A DNA stretch of 52,957 bases from Pyxidicoccus fallax (GTDB lineage Bacteria > Myxococcota > Myxococcia > Myxococcales > Myxococcaceae), in the NCBI RefSeq assembly GCF_012933655.1, contig NZ_JABBJJ010000044.1, positions 1-52,957 of the forward strand, written 5' to 3'. The position numbers were made by a program, and so were the translations under genes. The notes beneath the pieces were generated by a model. That model made no database searches. It was not told where the DNA came from and saw nothing but the letters and a program-made list of their open reading frames with translations. Positions 36,754 through 46,600 of this stretch are shown here, piece after piece. How positions within the stretch are numbered: position 1 is the stretch's first letter; the number at the start of each line of letters is the position of its first letter.

Positions 36754-37374
36754 ATGCTGACGATTCTGGGCAAGGAGACATCCATCAATGTCCGCAAGGT
36801 GCTGTGGACATGCCGTCTGCTGGACCTGCGCTGGCAGTTGGAGCCGTGGGGCAGCGGCGTGCGCGACCCGAACGTGCCGGAGTTTCTCGCGCTGAATCCG
36901 AACGCCCAGGTCCCCGTGCTGCGCGATGGCGACACGGTGCTGTGGGAGTCGAACACCATCTGCCGCTACCTGGTGGCGCGTCAGGGAGACAGCACGCTGC
37001 TGCCAGCCGACCCACTGCGGCGGGCGCGGGTGGAACAGTGGATGGACTGGCAGGCAACGGAACTGAACCCCGCGTGGCGTCCCGCCTTCATGGCCCTGGT
37101 TCGCCACAGCGACCGGTTCGATGCCAACGATGTCGCTGACAGCACGCGTGACTGGAACGGCAAGATGCGCATCCTGGACGGCCGGCTGACCCGGACGGGC
37201 GCGTTCGTCTGCGGTGACGACTTCACGCTGGCGGACGTGGTGCTGGCGCTGTCCGTTCACCGCTGGCGCATGACGCCCATCGCTCACGAGCGGCTGCCCG
37301 CCGTCGAGGGCTATCTGCGGCGCCTGGAATCGATTCCCGGCCATGCCGAGTACTGCCGTCCCGGCACGCCCTGA
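36754..37374 (+). CDS. Glutathione S-transferase family protein
   Basis: Protein of 206 residues; ATG 36754 follows AAAGGAAG by six bases. The N-terminal thioredoxin fold (residues 1-78) has LTILGKETSINVRKVLWTCR (catalytic Ser near residue 10), NPNAQVPVLRDGD (cis-Pro) and WESNTICRYLV (glutathione gamma-glutamyl contact). Residues 88-206 form the helical domain with WMDWQATELNP, FVCGDDFTLADVVLALSVHR (N-capping box). This arrangement fits bacterial theta/beta-like GSTs that conjugate or isomerise electrophiles in the cytosol. It is a single gene divergent from the patatin promoter region and converging on the NDH-2 gene. Confidence 0.92.
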   Translation: MLTILGKETSINVRKVLWTCRLLDLRWQLEPWGSGVRDPNVPEFLALNPNAQVPVLRDGDTVLWESNTICRYLVARQGDSTLLPADPLRRARVEQWMDWQATELNPAWRPAFMALVRHSDRFDANDVADSTRDWNGKMRILDGRLTRTGAFVCGDDFTLADVVLALSVHRWRMTPIAHERLPAVEGYLRRLESIPGHAEYCRPGTP

Positions 37375-37440
37375 CGCCGCTCATGCGGGCCAGACGCGAG
37401 AGGCGGCCGGGCACCCAGGGCACCCGGTCTCCTCGTCAGG

Positions 37441-38808
37441 TCAGCCGTTGGCGGCCATGGCGCGGTCTCCTGACGGGGAGGATGCCGCGCCGCCGTTCGG
37501 CTTCAACGCTTCGGTGTCGAGCCTCCAGTCTCGCTGGGTGATGAGCCGGGCGCCTCGCTTCGCGAAGAGGTAGCTCCACGTCCACTCCAGGAAGACCGTC
37601 ACGCGGTTCTTGAAGTCGATGAGGTACAGGACGTGGATGAACAGCCAGGCCACCCACGCCATGAAGCCCGTCAGGCGCAGCGCCCCCGTCTGCGCGATGG
37701 CCCTGTGCTTTCCGATGGTCGCCATCGTCCCCTTGTCCCGGTAACGGAAGGCCGTGCGCTGCCGGCCCGAGATGGACGCGACGATGTTGCGTGCCGCGCA
37801 CCTGCCTGTCTGGATGGCGGCGGGCGCGAGCCCCGGGACGACCTGGCCCCCAATGTCGATGTGCGCGGCGTCACCCACGACGAAGGCCTCGGGAAAGCCC
37901 GGGATGGAGAGGTCCTCGGACACCTTCACCCGGCCCGCCCTGTCCAGCTCGGCCCCGACCATGCGGGTGAGCTTCGCGGCCTCCACTCCCGCGCCCCAGA
38001 AGACGCTGCGGGCGAGGACGCGCTCCTCGCCAAGCTGGATGCCTTCCGCGTCGACGCCGGTGACACGCGCCGAGGTGCGGACCTCCACCCCCAGCTCCGT
38101 GAGGTCCTTCGTGGCGCGCAGCGAGAGCTCCTCAGAGAAGGCCGGCAGCAATCGCGGCCCCGCCTCCACGAGGACGACGCGCGCGCTGGACGGGTTGATG
38201 CGCCGGAAGTCCTTCACCAGCACCGTGCGGGCGATATCGGCGATGGCCCCCGCCAGCTCCACGCCCGTCGGGCCTCCTCCCACGACGACGAAGTTGAGCA
38301 GGGCCCGCTGCCGCTCGGGGTCGAACTCGTTCTCCGCGCTCTCGAAGGCGGAGAGGATGCGTCGGCGTATCTCCGTCGCCTGCTCGAGCGTCTTGAGTCC
38401 CGGCGCGTGCGGCTCCCAGTCATTCCGGCCGAAGTAGCTGTGCTGGGCTCCGCAGGCGATGACGAGGTAGTCGTACCCCACGCGCGCGAAGCTCCCATTG
38501 TCGTCCCCGACCTCGACCCAGCGCTCCTTCAGCCCGACCTGACGGACCTGCGCCAGATGCACCGACACGTTCGGATTGCCCGTGAACTGCGCGCGGATGG
38601 GCACCGCGATGTCCGAAGGCCGCAGCCCCGCGGTGGCCACCTGGTAGAGCAGCGGCTGGAAGAGATGGTGGTTGCGCTGGTCAATCAAGGTGACGCGCAC
38701 CTCCCGGTGCCGCGCCAGCTCCTTCGCGGCATTGAGCCCCGCGAAGCCACCTCCAATCACGATGACGTGCTTCTCACCGGCCTGAAGTGACGGAGTGACG
38801 TGCATCAT
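37441..38808 (-). CDS. ndh: NAD(P)/FAD-dependent oxidoreductase, type II NADH dehydrogenase-like
   Basis: Protein of 455 residues. The first Rossmann fold binds FAD (HVIVIGGGFAGLNAAKELA, residues 14-32). The second binds NAD(P)H (VVVGGGPTGVELAGAIADIA). The FAD closing motif is VVGDAAHIDIGGQVVPGLAP, then AIQTGRCAARNI. A C-terminal amphipathic/hydrophobic segment (FMAWVAWLFIHVLYLIDFKN) attaches it to the inner face of the membrane. These features match NDH-2, which passes electrons from NADH to quinone without pumping protons. The J-domain gene lies 196 bases upstream on the same strand. Confidence 0.92.
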   Translation of the reverse strand: MMHVTPSLQAGEKHVIVIGGGFAGLNAAKELARHREVRVTLIDQRNHHLFQPLLYQVATAGLRPSDIAVPIRAQFTGNPNVSVHLAQVRQVGLKERWVEVGDDNGSFARVGYDYLVIACGAQHSYFGRNDWEPHAPGLKTLEQATEIRRRILSAFESAENEFDPERQRALLNFVVVGGGPTGVELAGAIADIARTVLVKDFRRINPSSARVVLVEAGPRLLPAFSEELSLRATKDLTELGVEVRTSARVTGVDAEGIQLGEERVLARSVFWGAGVEAAKLTRMVGAELDRAGRVKVSEDLSIPGFPEAFVVGDAAHIDIGGQVVPGLAPAAIQTGRCAARNIVASISGRQRTAFRYRDKGTMATIGKHRAIAQTGALRLTGFMAWVAWLFIHVLYLIDFKNRVTVFLEWTWSYLFAKRGARLITQRDWRLDTEALKPNGGAASSPSGDRAMAANG

Positions 38809-39004
38809 GGCCGTGGAACCCCCGTGCAGGACCCTGAAGTCAGTGGGTCCTATCTAGCGGGCCGGGGGATATTCCGCATTCCGGAGCAATTCTCCGGCTG
38901 AATCACACCAGCAGCGCGGCTGATGCGCGGGCCGGCCCCGCGGCGCTGGCCCGGTGGGGTACCAGGGCCGAGCTGGGCCAGTACACCGCGCCTCCCGCGT
39001 GGCG

Positions 39005-40921
39005 CTAGCCCGGCCGGAAGCGGCGCTCGATTCGCGAGCGCAGCAGCGCCACCAGCTCCTTCTCACCCTCGGCCAGCTCGGACGCCAGGGAGTCCCGGTC
39101 CGCCTTGCGGATGCCGAGCGACAGCACGGGCGCCTCGACCGGGTCCTCGTCCTTCAGCACGCGGGTCCCCGCCTTCACCACCAGGTCCGCGTGCTCCGCC
39201 GCGATGCCGTACGGCTTGAGGTACAGGTCCGTGAAGAGCTGCTTCAGCGCTCCCACCGTCAGCGCCTCGCGCGACACGGGCACGAGCTGGAAGGCGATGC
39301 CCTTGCCCGCGAGCTTCACCACCACCTCGTCGACGAGGCCCACCTTCAGGGCGAAGGGCAAGAGCGCCTCCTGGCCCTCGGACCAGTTGAAGAGGAAGTA
39401 GCTCTTGGCGACGTGGCCGCAGTGCGGGCACACCAGCCCGTTGAGCTCATCCAGGCCTCGGGTGCGCATCAGGTGGACGAGGTAGGCCTCCGCGCCACAG
39501 CCCTTGCACTGCTCGCGCGGACCGAGGTGCGCGAGCACCCGCTGCGCCAGCATCGCGACGGTCTGGCGTTCGAGCGCGATGGGCACCCCGGCGAGCAGCT
39601 CCACGGACTTGAGCTGGAGTCCGAAGCGCACCTTTCCACCCTGGTAGCGCAGCCCGAGCTCCAGGGGCTGCGGCAGCCGGGTGAGGAGCTCCTCGAAGGA
39701 CGGAGCTTCCGGCCACTCCGAGGCCACGGCGGCGTAGCGCTCGGCCCAGCCCTCCCGGTTCGACAGCGAGTCGGGGGGACGCCCCGCGCGCTCGGCGAAG
39801 AAGGCCATCAGCACCAGCGTGGCCTCCCACGGAGCATGCTCCACCGCCTCCTCCAGCGTCCGCGCGAGCACGCGGGCCTCGGACGAGGCCCGCTGGCGCT
39901 CGAGCCGCTCCGCGCCCTTGCGCACCAGGGGGCTTTCGAGGATGGGGTCGAAGGTCCGCAGCGCCCCTTCGGTCTTCGCCTGCGTGAGCGAGTTCTTCAA
40001 CGCGGTCAGCTCCCGGGCCGCCCGGTCGAGCCGGCCCATGCGCGCCAGGGCGTCGCGCATCGTGCGCTCGGCGTCCTCGGCGAGCTCCTTGAGGGTCTCC
40101 TGGAAGTAGTCGCGGCCCAGCTCCTCGAGCCCCTTCCATTCGGCGTGGAGACGGAAGGTGGACGACTCGCGCAGCCGGCCGAGGTCCGCGAGCAGCGAGC
40201 GGCGGACGGGTGCCAGGGCGGCGATGCGCTTCTCCAGGTGCGCGAGCCGCTCGTCCGCGGACAGGGCCGTGTCGAGCATCTCGCCCCGGTCCACGCGCAC
40301 GAGGAACAGCTCCAGCGCGGTCCGGTCACCCTGCTCGAAGGCGAGGTTGACCTGGATCATCATCTGGTGGAGCCGCTGCCGCTCCTCCTCCGTCCGGGCC
40401 AGGTCCGGGTGCAGCAGTCGCGCGAGCTTGCGATAGAGCCGCTTGAGCGTCTGCGCCTCGGACGCGAGGTCCGGAGGGGGCGAGAGCGGCTCGGGCTCGC
40501 CGTCGTCGAGCGTGGCGCCGGGCGTCCAGGGGCGCTCGCCTTCCGCCGCGTCGTCCGCCTCCTCCCACACGGTCCGATACGAGCGTTTGGGCTTGCGCGA
40601 CTTGCGGCCGGACGGCTTCGGTTTCGACTGCTGCGCGCGCAGCTCCGCGTCGAGCCGCGCCAGCTCGTCCTGCAGCGCCTGGAGCCGCCGGACCAGGCGC
40701 TCATGCCGCTCGAGGTTGGCGAAGGCGGCCGACAGCTCGTGCTCGTAGCGCGCGGAGAAGGCGGCCAGCTCCGAGGCGAGGGTCTCCACCTCCAGGTCGA
40801 GCATGGAGATTTCATCGAGCAATGCGAGCAGCCGCCGCTCGGCCTCGGCGACGGCGTTCTCGGCATCGGTCTGGGTACGCGCGAGTGGAGCGGTTCGCAC
40901 CAGCGCGTCGGAAGCGCTCAT
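39005..40921 (-). CDS. J-domain-like protein with coiled coil and C-terminal zinc ribbon
   Basis: Protein of 638 residues; ATG 40921 lies behind GGCAGGGGG. Residues 18-98 are a long coiled coil (NAVAEAERRLLALLDEISML). A basic Lys/Arg/Ser stretch (99-118) follows. Residues 155-200 hold a DnaJ-type J domain: QTLKRLYRKLARLLHPDLAR with HPD at 171-173, then QMMIQVNLAFEQGD. A large helical region runs from 200 to 440. Near the C-terminus C472/C475 and C498/C501 form a zinc ribbon (CKGC, CPHC). The HPD is what activates Hsp70 ATPase, so it is likely a specialised DnaK co-chaperone. The last 130 residues have mixed strands and are unassigned. Confidence 0.8.
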   Translation of the reverse strand: MSASDALVRTAPLARTQTDAENAVAEAERRLLALLDEISMLDLEVETLASELAAFSARYEHELSAAFANLERHERLVRRLQALQDELARLDAELRAQQSKPKPSGRKSRKPKRSYRTVWEEADDAAEGERPWTPGATLDDGEPEPLSPPPDLASEAQTLKRLYRKLARLLHPDLARTEEERQRLHQMMIQVNLAFEQGDRTALELFLVRVDRGEMLDTALSADERLAHLEKRIAALAPVRRSLLADLGRLRESSTFRLHAEWKGLEELGRDYFQETLKELAEDAERTMRDALARMGRLDRAARELTALKNSLTQAKTEGALRTFDPILESPLVRKGAERLERQRASSEARVLARTLEEAVEHAPWEATLVLMAFFAERAGRPPDSLSNREGWAERYAAVASEWPEAPSFEELLTRLPQPLELGLRYQGGKVRFGLQLKSVELLAGVPIALERQTVAMLAQRVLAHLGPREQCKGCGAEAYLVHLMRTRGLDELNGLVCPHCGHVAKSYFLFNWSEGQEALLPFALKVGLVDEVVVKLAGKGIAFQLVPVSREALTVGALKQLFTDLYLKPYGIAAEHADLVVKAGTRVLKDEDPVEAPVLSLGIRKADRDSLASELAEGEKELVALLRSRIERRFRPG

Positions 40922-41129
40922 CCCCCTGCCTTCTACCACCAGCTTCCTCCTCCCGCCTCTGTGCCAGCCTGCTCCTCATCCGGGCGGGCAGGCCGGGTTC
41001 TTCTTCGCACATTGCCCCGGTACCGCCGTACGTACCTCAGGCGGGGCGCTAGCGGAACGCACGCGGAGACGTTCCCCGCTGTAGAACCAGCTTCCCTTCC
41101 ACACGAAGGGTTGCGAGAGGATGGCCAGG

Positions 41130-41543
41130 ATGAAGCGGGTTCCCAGGGGGGAGCTTTCCTACGACGCCGACGACGGCCTCACCTACTTCGAGGGAGAGCC
41201 CTTCACCGGTATCGCCCGCGGAGAGTTCATTGACGGGACGCTGGAGAGCGAAGCCGAGTTCCGCGAGGGGCTGCTCTGGGGGCACAGCCGGGCCTGGCAC
41301 GGGAATGGAGCCCTGGCCGAAGAGGCCGACTACTTCCAGGACGTCAAGCACGGCGTCTCGCGCGAGTGGTCTCCCGAGGGAGTCCTCCAGGAGGAGACCG
41401 AGTGCGAGTACGGGATTGTCCTCTCCAAGCGGAAGTGGGACGAGAAAGGAACCCTCGTGGAGGAGTACCGGCTGAAGGAGACGGACTCCGCCTACGAGCG
41501 CCTCCTGCAGAGCCGCAAGGTCTACGGTCCCAGCTCCGCGTAG
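41130..41543 (+). CDS. MORN/YwqK-like repeat protein
   Basis: Protein of 137 residues. GAGAGG lies ten bases before ATG 41130; ATG 41121 abuts it. Three to four MORN-variant hairpins follow one another: YDADDGLTYFEGEPFTGIAR, EAEFREGLLWGHSRAWHGNG, EADYFQDVKHGVSREWSPEG, ETECEYGIVLSKRKWDEKGT. This resembles YwqK-type proteins, some of which are annotated as antitoxins; no toxin gene is adjacent here. No signal peptide. The function remains unknown. Confidence 0.75.
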   Translation: MKRVPRGELSYDADDGLTYFEGEPFTGIARGEFIDGTLESEAEFREGLLWGHSRAWHGNGALAEEADYFQDVKHGVSREWSPEGVLQEETECEYGIVLSKRKWDEKGTLVEEYRLKETDSAYERLLQSRKVYGPSSA

Positions 41544-41564
41544 GCTCCCTCCGGTCTCATCGAA

Positions 41565-42512
41565 TCAGCGGCTCCCGGCTCCCGCGTGCGGCGTGCTCCG
41601 TCGCGCGTGTTCCACCGTCAGGTTGGCGAGCTGCTCCAGCACTCCGTCCGCCAGGTGGTGGCCCATGCCGGGAATGGTGACGTGCCGGGCCCCGGGGATG
41701 GCGGCGGCCGTCGCCTCTCCGCCGCTCGGATGCACCATGAGGTCGTTGTCTCCGTGGATGACGAGCGTCGGCGCGGTGATGCGGCGAAGCTCGGCCGTCC
41801 GGTCTCCCGACTTCATGATGGCGCCAATCTGCCGCGCGACACCCTCATGGGCCGTACGCCCATCTCCGCGCTCCCACGCCTCCAGCGCGTACTCGCGGAT
41901 GACGGCGTCGTCGAACGGGAAGCCCGTCGCCGCGATGTGCCGGACGATGTTGAGATAGTTCGCCGCCGACTCCTCGCTCGTGTTCGCGGGAGGCTTCGCC
42001 AGCCGCAGGATGGTCGAGAACGCGGGCTGCCCGACGCTCCGTGCCCCTGTCGTGGAGAAGATGGACGTCAGGGTGCGGACCCGCTCCGGATGCCGCGCGG
42101 CAAGGGTCTGGGAAATCATGCCGCCCATCGACATGCCCACCAGATGCGCGCTCGCGATGCCGAGGTGGTCGAGCAACCCCACGGTGTCCTCCGCCATGTC
42201 GCCGAGGTCGTAGCCATCGTCCCGGGGAATCCGGAAGAACTGCCGGAACCTGCCCGGGGGCGGCACGGACGCACGCGAGGAGCGGCCCACGTCGCGATTG
42301 TCGAACGCCACGACGTAGAAGCCCTGGCGCACGAGCGTGTCGACCAGGGCCTTCGGCCACGAGGTCAGGTGCAGCCCGAGCCCGGCCAGCAGGAGCAGGG
42401 GTTCGCCCGTCGTGCTCCCCCATGTCCGGAAGCAGATGCGAAGGCCATGGGGCAGCTCACAGAACCGGTCATCCGTGGCGGCCGGAGTGACAGTGGGTTG
42501 CAAGGCGCTCAT
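41565..42512 (-). CDS. Alpha/beta hydrolase coupled to the Baeyer-Villiger monooxygenase
   Basis: Protein of 315 residues. ATG 42512 overlaps the monooxygenase stop as ATGA, so translation is coupled. The triad is intact: S128 in VGMSMGG, Asp in IHGDNDLMVHP and His in PGMGHHLAD. The oxyanion region LLLLAGLGLHLTSWPKAL and FDNRDVGRSS are typical of the large esterase/haloperoxidase-like group. Its fixed partner makes esters or lactones from ketones, so this enzyme probably hydrolyses them. It acts in the cytosol; the substrate is unknown. Confidence 0.9.
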   Translation of the reverse strand: MSALQPTVTPAATDDRFCELPHGLRICFRTWGSTTGEPLLLLAGLGLHLTSWPKALVDTLVRQGFYVVAFDNRDVGRSSRASVPPPGRFRQFFRIPRDDGYDLGDMAEDTVGLLDHLGIASAHLVGMSMGGMISQTLAARHPERVRTLTSIFSTTGARSVGQPAFSTILRLAKPPANTSEESAANYLNIVRHIAATGFPFDDAVIREYALEAWERGDGRTAHEGVARQIGAIMKSGDRTAELRRITAPTLVIHGDNDLMVHPSGGEATAAAIPGARHVTIPGMGHHLADGVLEQLANLTVEHARRSTPHAGAGSR

Positions 42513-44032
42513 ACCGCCACCGCCACCTTCGGCTCGGACGTGACGACCTCGCGGACGTGCGAGGAGAACCGCAGGTTCGGGTCCTCGACCGAGTCCTCCT
42601 TCAGGAGCTTCGTGTCGGAGTAGTAGTCCATGGACATCAACCAGGGGGCCTGCATGCCCTGACGTGGAAGCTCGCCGAGGGACCGCTGCACGTACCCGGC
42701 GGCGAAGTCGAGCAGCGGCCGCGTTGGCATGTCGGTCTCGCCCCGCTCGGGGCGGCAGATGGTGTGGCCGTGCTTGTCCATGTACGTGAGCAAGCGGCAG
42801 AAGTGCTCGCAGAGCAGGCCAATCTTCAGCGTCCACGATGAGTTCGTGTAGCCGACCGCGAGCGAGAAGTTCGGCACGCCGTCGAGCATCATCCCCCGGA
42901 AGGCCACCTTGTCAGGCAGGTGCACCGGCACGCCGTCGACCGTCAAGGCGATGCCCCCGAGCGCCAGGAGGTTCAGCCCGGTGGCCGTCACCACGATGTC
43001 TGCTTCGAGCTCCCGCCCCGACGCGAGCTTGAGGCCGCGCTCGGTGAAGGTCTCGATTCTGTCGGTGACCACCGACGCGCTGCCCTTGCGAATCGCCTGG
43101 AAGAGGTCCGCGTCGGGGACCATGCACAGCCGCTGGTCCCACGGGTTGTACGGCGGGCTGAAGTGCTCGTCGACCGGGTAGCCCTTCGGCAGCTGCTTCG
43201 CATTGGCGTAGCGAATCAGCCGCCGCGCCAGGCCTGGCCAGGCCCGGCAGAACCGCCAGAAGGCCCGCTGCACGGCGATGTTCTTGCGCCGCGTGAGCGC
43301 GTACGCCCACTTCCGGGGGAGCAGCCAGCGCAGCAGGTTGGCGATCCGGTCCCTGGAGGCGACCGGCAGGATGTACGTGGGGGTCCGCTGCAGCATCGTC
43401 ACATGCGAGGCCGTTCCGGCCATCGCGGGCACGAGCGTCACGGCCGTGGCGCCGCTCCCGATGACGACGACGCGCTTGCCCTGGTAGTCCAGGTCCTCGG
43501 GCCAGTGCTGCGGATGGACGATGCGTCCTCCGAAGCGCTCGGTGCCCTCGAACCGCGGCGTGAAGCCCTCGTCGTAGCGGTAGTAGCCGCTCGCGCAGAA
43601 CAGCCACCGGCACTTCACTTGAAGGCGCTCGCCGGTGTCGGTCCGCTCGACGTCCACCACCCATCGGGCATCCGCGCTCGACCAGGAGGCGCCGCGCACC
43701 TTGTGGTGCAGTCGAATCTTGCGGTCGATGCCATTCTCGGCGGCCGTCTCACGCAGGTAGCCGAGGATGGCGTCCGCGCTCGCGATTGCCTGCTCCTTGA
43801 CCCAGGGCTTGAACGCATAGCCGAGCGTGTGCAGGTCGGAGTCCGAGCGGATGCCGGGGTAGCGGAATAAATCCCACGTGCCGCCGGTCGCGCCGCGCGC
43901 CTCCAGGATGGCGTACGACTTGGAGGGGTGCTCCTTCTGGAGATACCAGGCCGCGCCGATACCAGAGATGCCCGCGCCGACGATGAGCACGTCGACGTTC
44001 TCGGTGGGCGCTGAGCCGCGCTGGGTGGACAT
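42509..44032 (-). CDS. Baeyer-Villiger-type flavin monooxygenase
   Basis: Protein of 507 residues from ATG 44032. FAD fold: DVLIVGAGISGIGAAWYL with GxGxxG at 19-24. NADPH fold: RVVVIGSGATAVTLVPAMAG (about 187-206). Between them F167-G169-H173-W177-P178 (FGGRIVHPQHWP) matches the Baeyer-Villiger fingerprint FxGxxxHxxxWP, not the N-oxide FMO version. The enzyme inserts oxygen next to a ketone, giving an ester or lactone, with NADPH and O2. It is related in size to actinobacterial and mycobacterial enzymes of this group. First gene of a two-gene operon, divergent from a PucR-type regulator. Confidence 0.92.
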   Translation of the reverse strand: MSTQRGSAPTENVDVLIVGAGISGIGAAWYLQKEHPSKSYAILEARGATGGTWDLFRYPGIRSDSDLHTLGYAFKPWVKEQAIASADAILGYLRETAAENGIDRKIRLHHKVRGASWSSADARWVVDVERTDTGERLQVKCRWLFCASGYYRYDEGFTPRFEGTERFGGRIVHPQHWPEDLDYQGKRVVVIGSGATAVTLVPAMAGTASHVTMLQRTPTYILPVASRDRIANLLRWLLPRKWAYALTRRKNIAVQRAFWRFCRAWPGLARRLIRYANAKQLPKGYPVDEHFSPPYNPWDQRLCMVPDADLFQAIRKGSASVVTDRIETFTERGLKLASGRELEADIVVTATGLNLLALGGIALTVDGVPVHLPDKVAFRGMMLDGVPNFSLAVGYTNSSWTLKIGLLCEHFCRLLTYMDKHGHTICRPERGETDMPTRPLLDFAAGYVQRSLGELPRQGMQAPWLMSMDYYSDTKLLKEDSVEDPNLRFSSHVREVVTSEPKVAVAV

Positions 44033-44129
44033 GGTTGGGCTCCGTGAAGATGCGGGAAGGGAACAGGCGGGGCCGGCCCCACACGTACAGACAACACCCA
44101 ACATTGCGGGCACGAAGCCAGGGCACAAG

Positions 44130-44175
44130 GTGCAGACTGCACAAAAGTGCGTTACCCATGGTGCATGGTGCACCA
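44130..44175. promoter_or_regulatory. Palindromes in the monooxygenase/PucR divergent region
   Basis: GTGCAGACTGCAC at 44130-44142 is a 13-bp palindrome around a central A. TGGTGCACCA at 44166-44175 is a perfect 10-bp palindrome that overlaps the PucR start codon region. Both share a GTGCA core, and a third GGTGCA lies at 44159-44164. They are the best candidates for operators in the 132-bp divergent gap. Confidence 0.5.
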
Positions 44176-45418
44176 GCGTGGCAATGCCTCATGGCAGTGG
44201 GAGCGCCCGTCCAAGCGGGTCCGTGAGCTCATCCGCCGCGGGGCGGAGCGCGCCCTGAACGCGCCGCCGGAGTGGCTGGAGGAGCTGGACGCGGCGACGC
44301 TGTCCACCGAGCACATGCGGGCCATCGCGGACGACCCCGTGCTCGCGGCGGCGGCGCGCCGGACGAACCGAGCGAACCTCTTGCACTGGGCGGCGGCCAA
44401 CATCCAGGACCCGGGGGCGCCCGTCCCGGCGAACCTGGGCCCCGAGCCGCTCGCCATCGCGCGGGACCTCGTGCGGCGGGGAATGAACGAGTCCGCGCTG
44501 CACACGTACCGCACCGGGCAGAACGCGGCCTGGCTGCGGTGGATGTCGATTGCGTTCGAGCTGACGTCCGACCCCGACGAGCTGCGCGAGCTACTCGACG
44601 TGACGGCCCGCTCCATCTCCGCGTTCATCGAGGCGACAGTGGCGGGCATCTCCGCCCAGATGGACGCGGAGCGCGACGAGCTGACCCGCGGCACCCATGC
44701 CGAGCGCCGGGAGGTCGTCTCGCTGCTCCTCGACGGCGCGCCCATCCAGCCCCAGAACGCCTCGCGGCGGCTCGGGTACGAGCTCGACCAGGTGCACCGG
44801 GCCGCCGTCATCTGGAGCGACGCGGCCGAGTCCGACCTTGGCGCGCTCGAAGGGGCCGCCGACGCGCTCGCTCGCGCCGCGCGGGTGCAGCGCCCCCTCT
44901 CCGTCGTCGCCAGCGCGGCCACCCTCTGGGTCTGGGTGCCCGGAGGCGCCGAGCCCGACCTGGAGCAGGTGGGCCTGGCGCTACAGCAAACGCCGTCCGT
45001 GCGGATGGCGATTGGCTCCACCGGCCGCGGCGTCGAGGGCTTCCGCCGGAGCCACCTCGATGCGCTCACGACGCAGCGGATGGTGGCCCGCCTGGGCTCC
45101 GAGCGGCGCATCGTCAGCTTCGATGACGTCCGGCTCGTCTCCCTCGTCACCCAGGACGCCGAGGGCGCGGACCAGTTCGTCAAGCACACGCTGGGCGAGC
45201 TGGAGTCGGCCGACCCGGAGCTCCGGCGCGCGCTGCTGACGTTCCTCAACGAAGGGTGCAATGCCTCCCGCACGGCGGAGCGGCTCCACACCCATCGGAA
45301 CACCCTGCTCCGGCGGCTCTCGCGTGCCGAGGAGCTCCTCCCCCGCCCGCTCGAACACCAACGGGTGCAGGTCGCCGTCGCGCTCGAGGTGCTGCGCTGG
45401 CGGACCCATGGCGCATGA
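44165..45418 (+). CDS. PucR/CdaR-type transcriptional regulator
   Basis: Protein of 417 residues from ATG 44165; the upstream GTG 44147 is possible but neither has a good ribosome binding site. Residues 20-150 are a helical region (RAERALNAPPEWLEELDAAT-like), 165-330 a GGDEF-related CdaR sensor-type fold (REVVSLLLDGAPIQPQNASR, RMAIGSTGRGVEGFRRSHLD). The C-terminus holds the PucR helix-turn-helix: LLTFLNEGCNASRTAERLHT, HRNTLLRRLSRAEELL, around residues 362-400. PucR-type proteins are usually activators that respond to a catabolic substrate. Divergent placement suggests it controls the monooxygenase-hydrolase pair. Confidence 0.85.
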   Translation: MVHQRGNASWQWERPSKRVRELIRRGAERALNAPPEWLEELDAATLSTEHMRAIADDPVLAAAARRTNRANLLHWAAANIQDPGAPVPANLGPEPLAIARDLVRRGMNESALHTYRTGQNAAWLRWMSIAFELTSDPDELRELLDVTARSISAFIEATVAGISAQMDAERDELTRGTHAERREVVSLLLDGAPIQPQNASRRLGYELDQVHRAAVIWSDAAESDLGALEGAADALARAARVQRPLSVVASAATLWVWVPGGAEPDLEQVGLALQQTPSVRMAIGSTGRGVEGFRRSHLDALTTQRMVARLGSERRIVSFDDVRLVSLVTQDAEGADQFVKHTLGELESADPELRRALLTFLNEGCNASRTAERLHTHRNTLLRRLSRAEELLPRPLEHQRVQVAVALEVLRWRTHGA

Positions 45419-45428
45419 ACGGGCGCCG

Positions 45429-45785
45429 CTAGCGATTGAAGAACGACACCTGCTGGAAGCGCAGGCCCGCCAGAATCTGCTCCACCCGCGCGTCGGACAG
45501 CGACCCGATGCGCTCACCCAGGCGGGCCTTGTCGACCGACGAAATCTGCGACACGACCACCACGCTCTGCTTGGGAAGGTTGCCCTCGCCGGGGTCGAGC
45601 AGCACGTTCCCCGGCTCGCTGGCCCGGTGCAGGTTGGACGTCAGGGCGCACACGACCACCGTGGTGATGCGTGAGTGATTGAAGACGTCGTCCTGCACCA
45701 CCACGTGGGGATGGGAGTAGCTCGGCGCGGGCCCCCGCGAGTCATCGGCGGCAATCCAGAAGATGTCACCACGGTTGATGGTCAT
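45429..45785 (-). CDS. MazF/PemK-type endoribonuclease toxin without adjacent antitoxin
   Basis: Protein of 118 residues from ATG 45785. The SH3-like MazF fold is clear: INRGDIFWIAADDS, SYSHPHVVVQDDVFNHSRIT, TVVVCALTSNLHRAS, GNVLLDPGEGNLPKQSVVVV and SQISSVDKARLGERIG. These include the N-terminal RGD-type start and the S/T in VCALTSN needed for RNA cleavage. The usual R before P in the active loop is H here (SHPHVVV), as in one known subgroup. No small antitoxin gene overlaps or precedes it; upstream is the DUF2314-ankyrin gene 18 bases away, and no Shine-Dalgarno sequence stands before the ATG. Confidence 0.88.
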   Translation of the reverse strand: MTINRGDIFWIAADDSRGPAPSYSHPHVVVQDDVFNHSRITTVVVCALTSNLHRASEPGNVLLDPGEGNLPKQSVVVVSQISSVDKARLGERIGSLSDARVEQILAGLRFQQVSFFNR

Positions 45786-45803
45786 GGTGCGCTCGTGGGG
45801 AGG

Positions 45804-46565
<762 letters not shown>

Positions 46566-46600
46566 GTGGCTCTCCGTCACTCGTCGCCCAGGCCCATGCT

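Noticed and set aside
41130-41543. Annotating the MORN/YwqK-like gene as an antitoxin
   Set aside because: No toxin gene is adjacent and the antitoxin label of this family is weakly founded.
42513-42836. Upstream extension of the alpha/beta hydrolase frame
   Set aside because: It overlaps the monooxygenase gene out of frame; the ATGA overlap at 42509-42512 gives a natural start.
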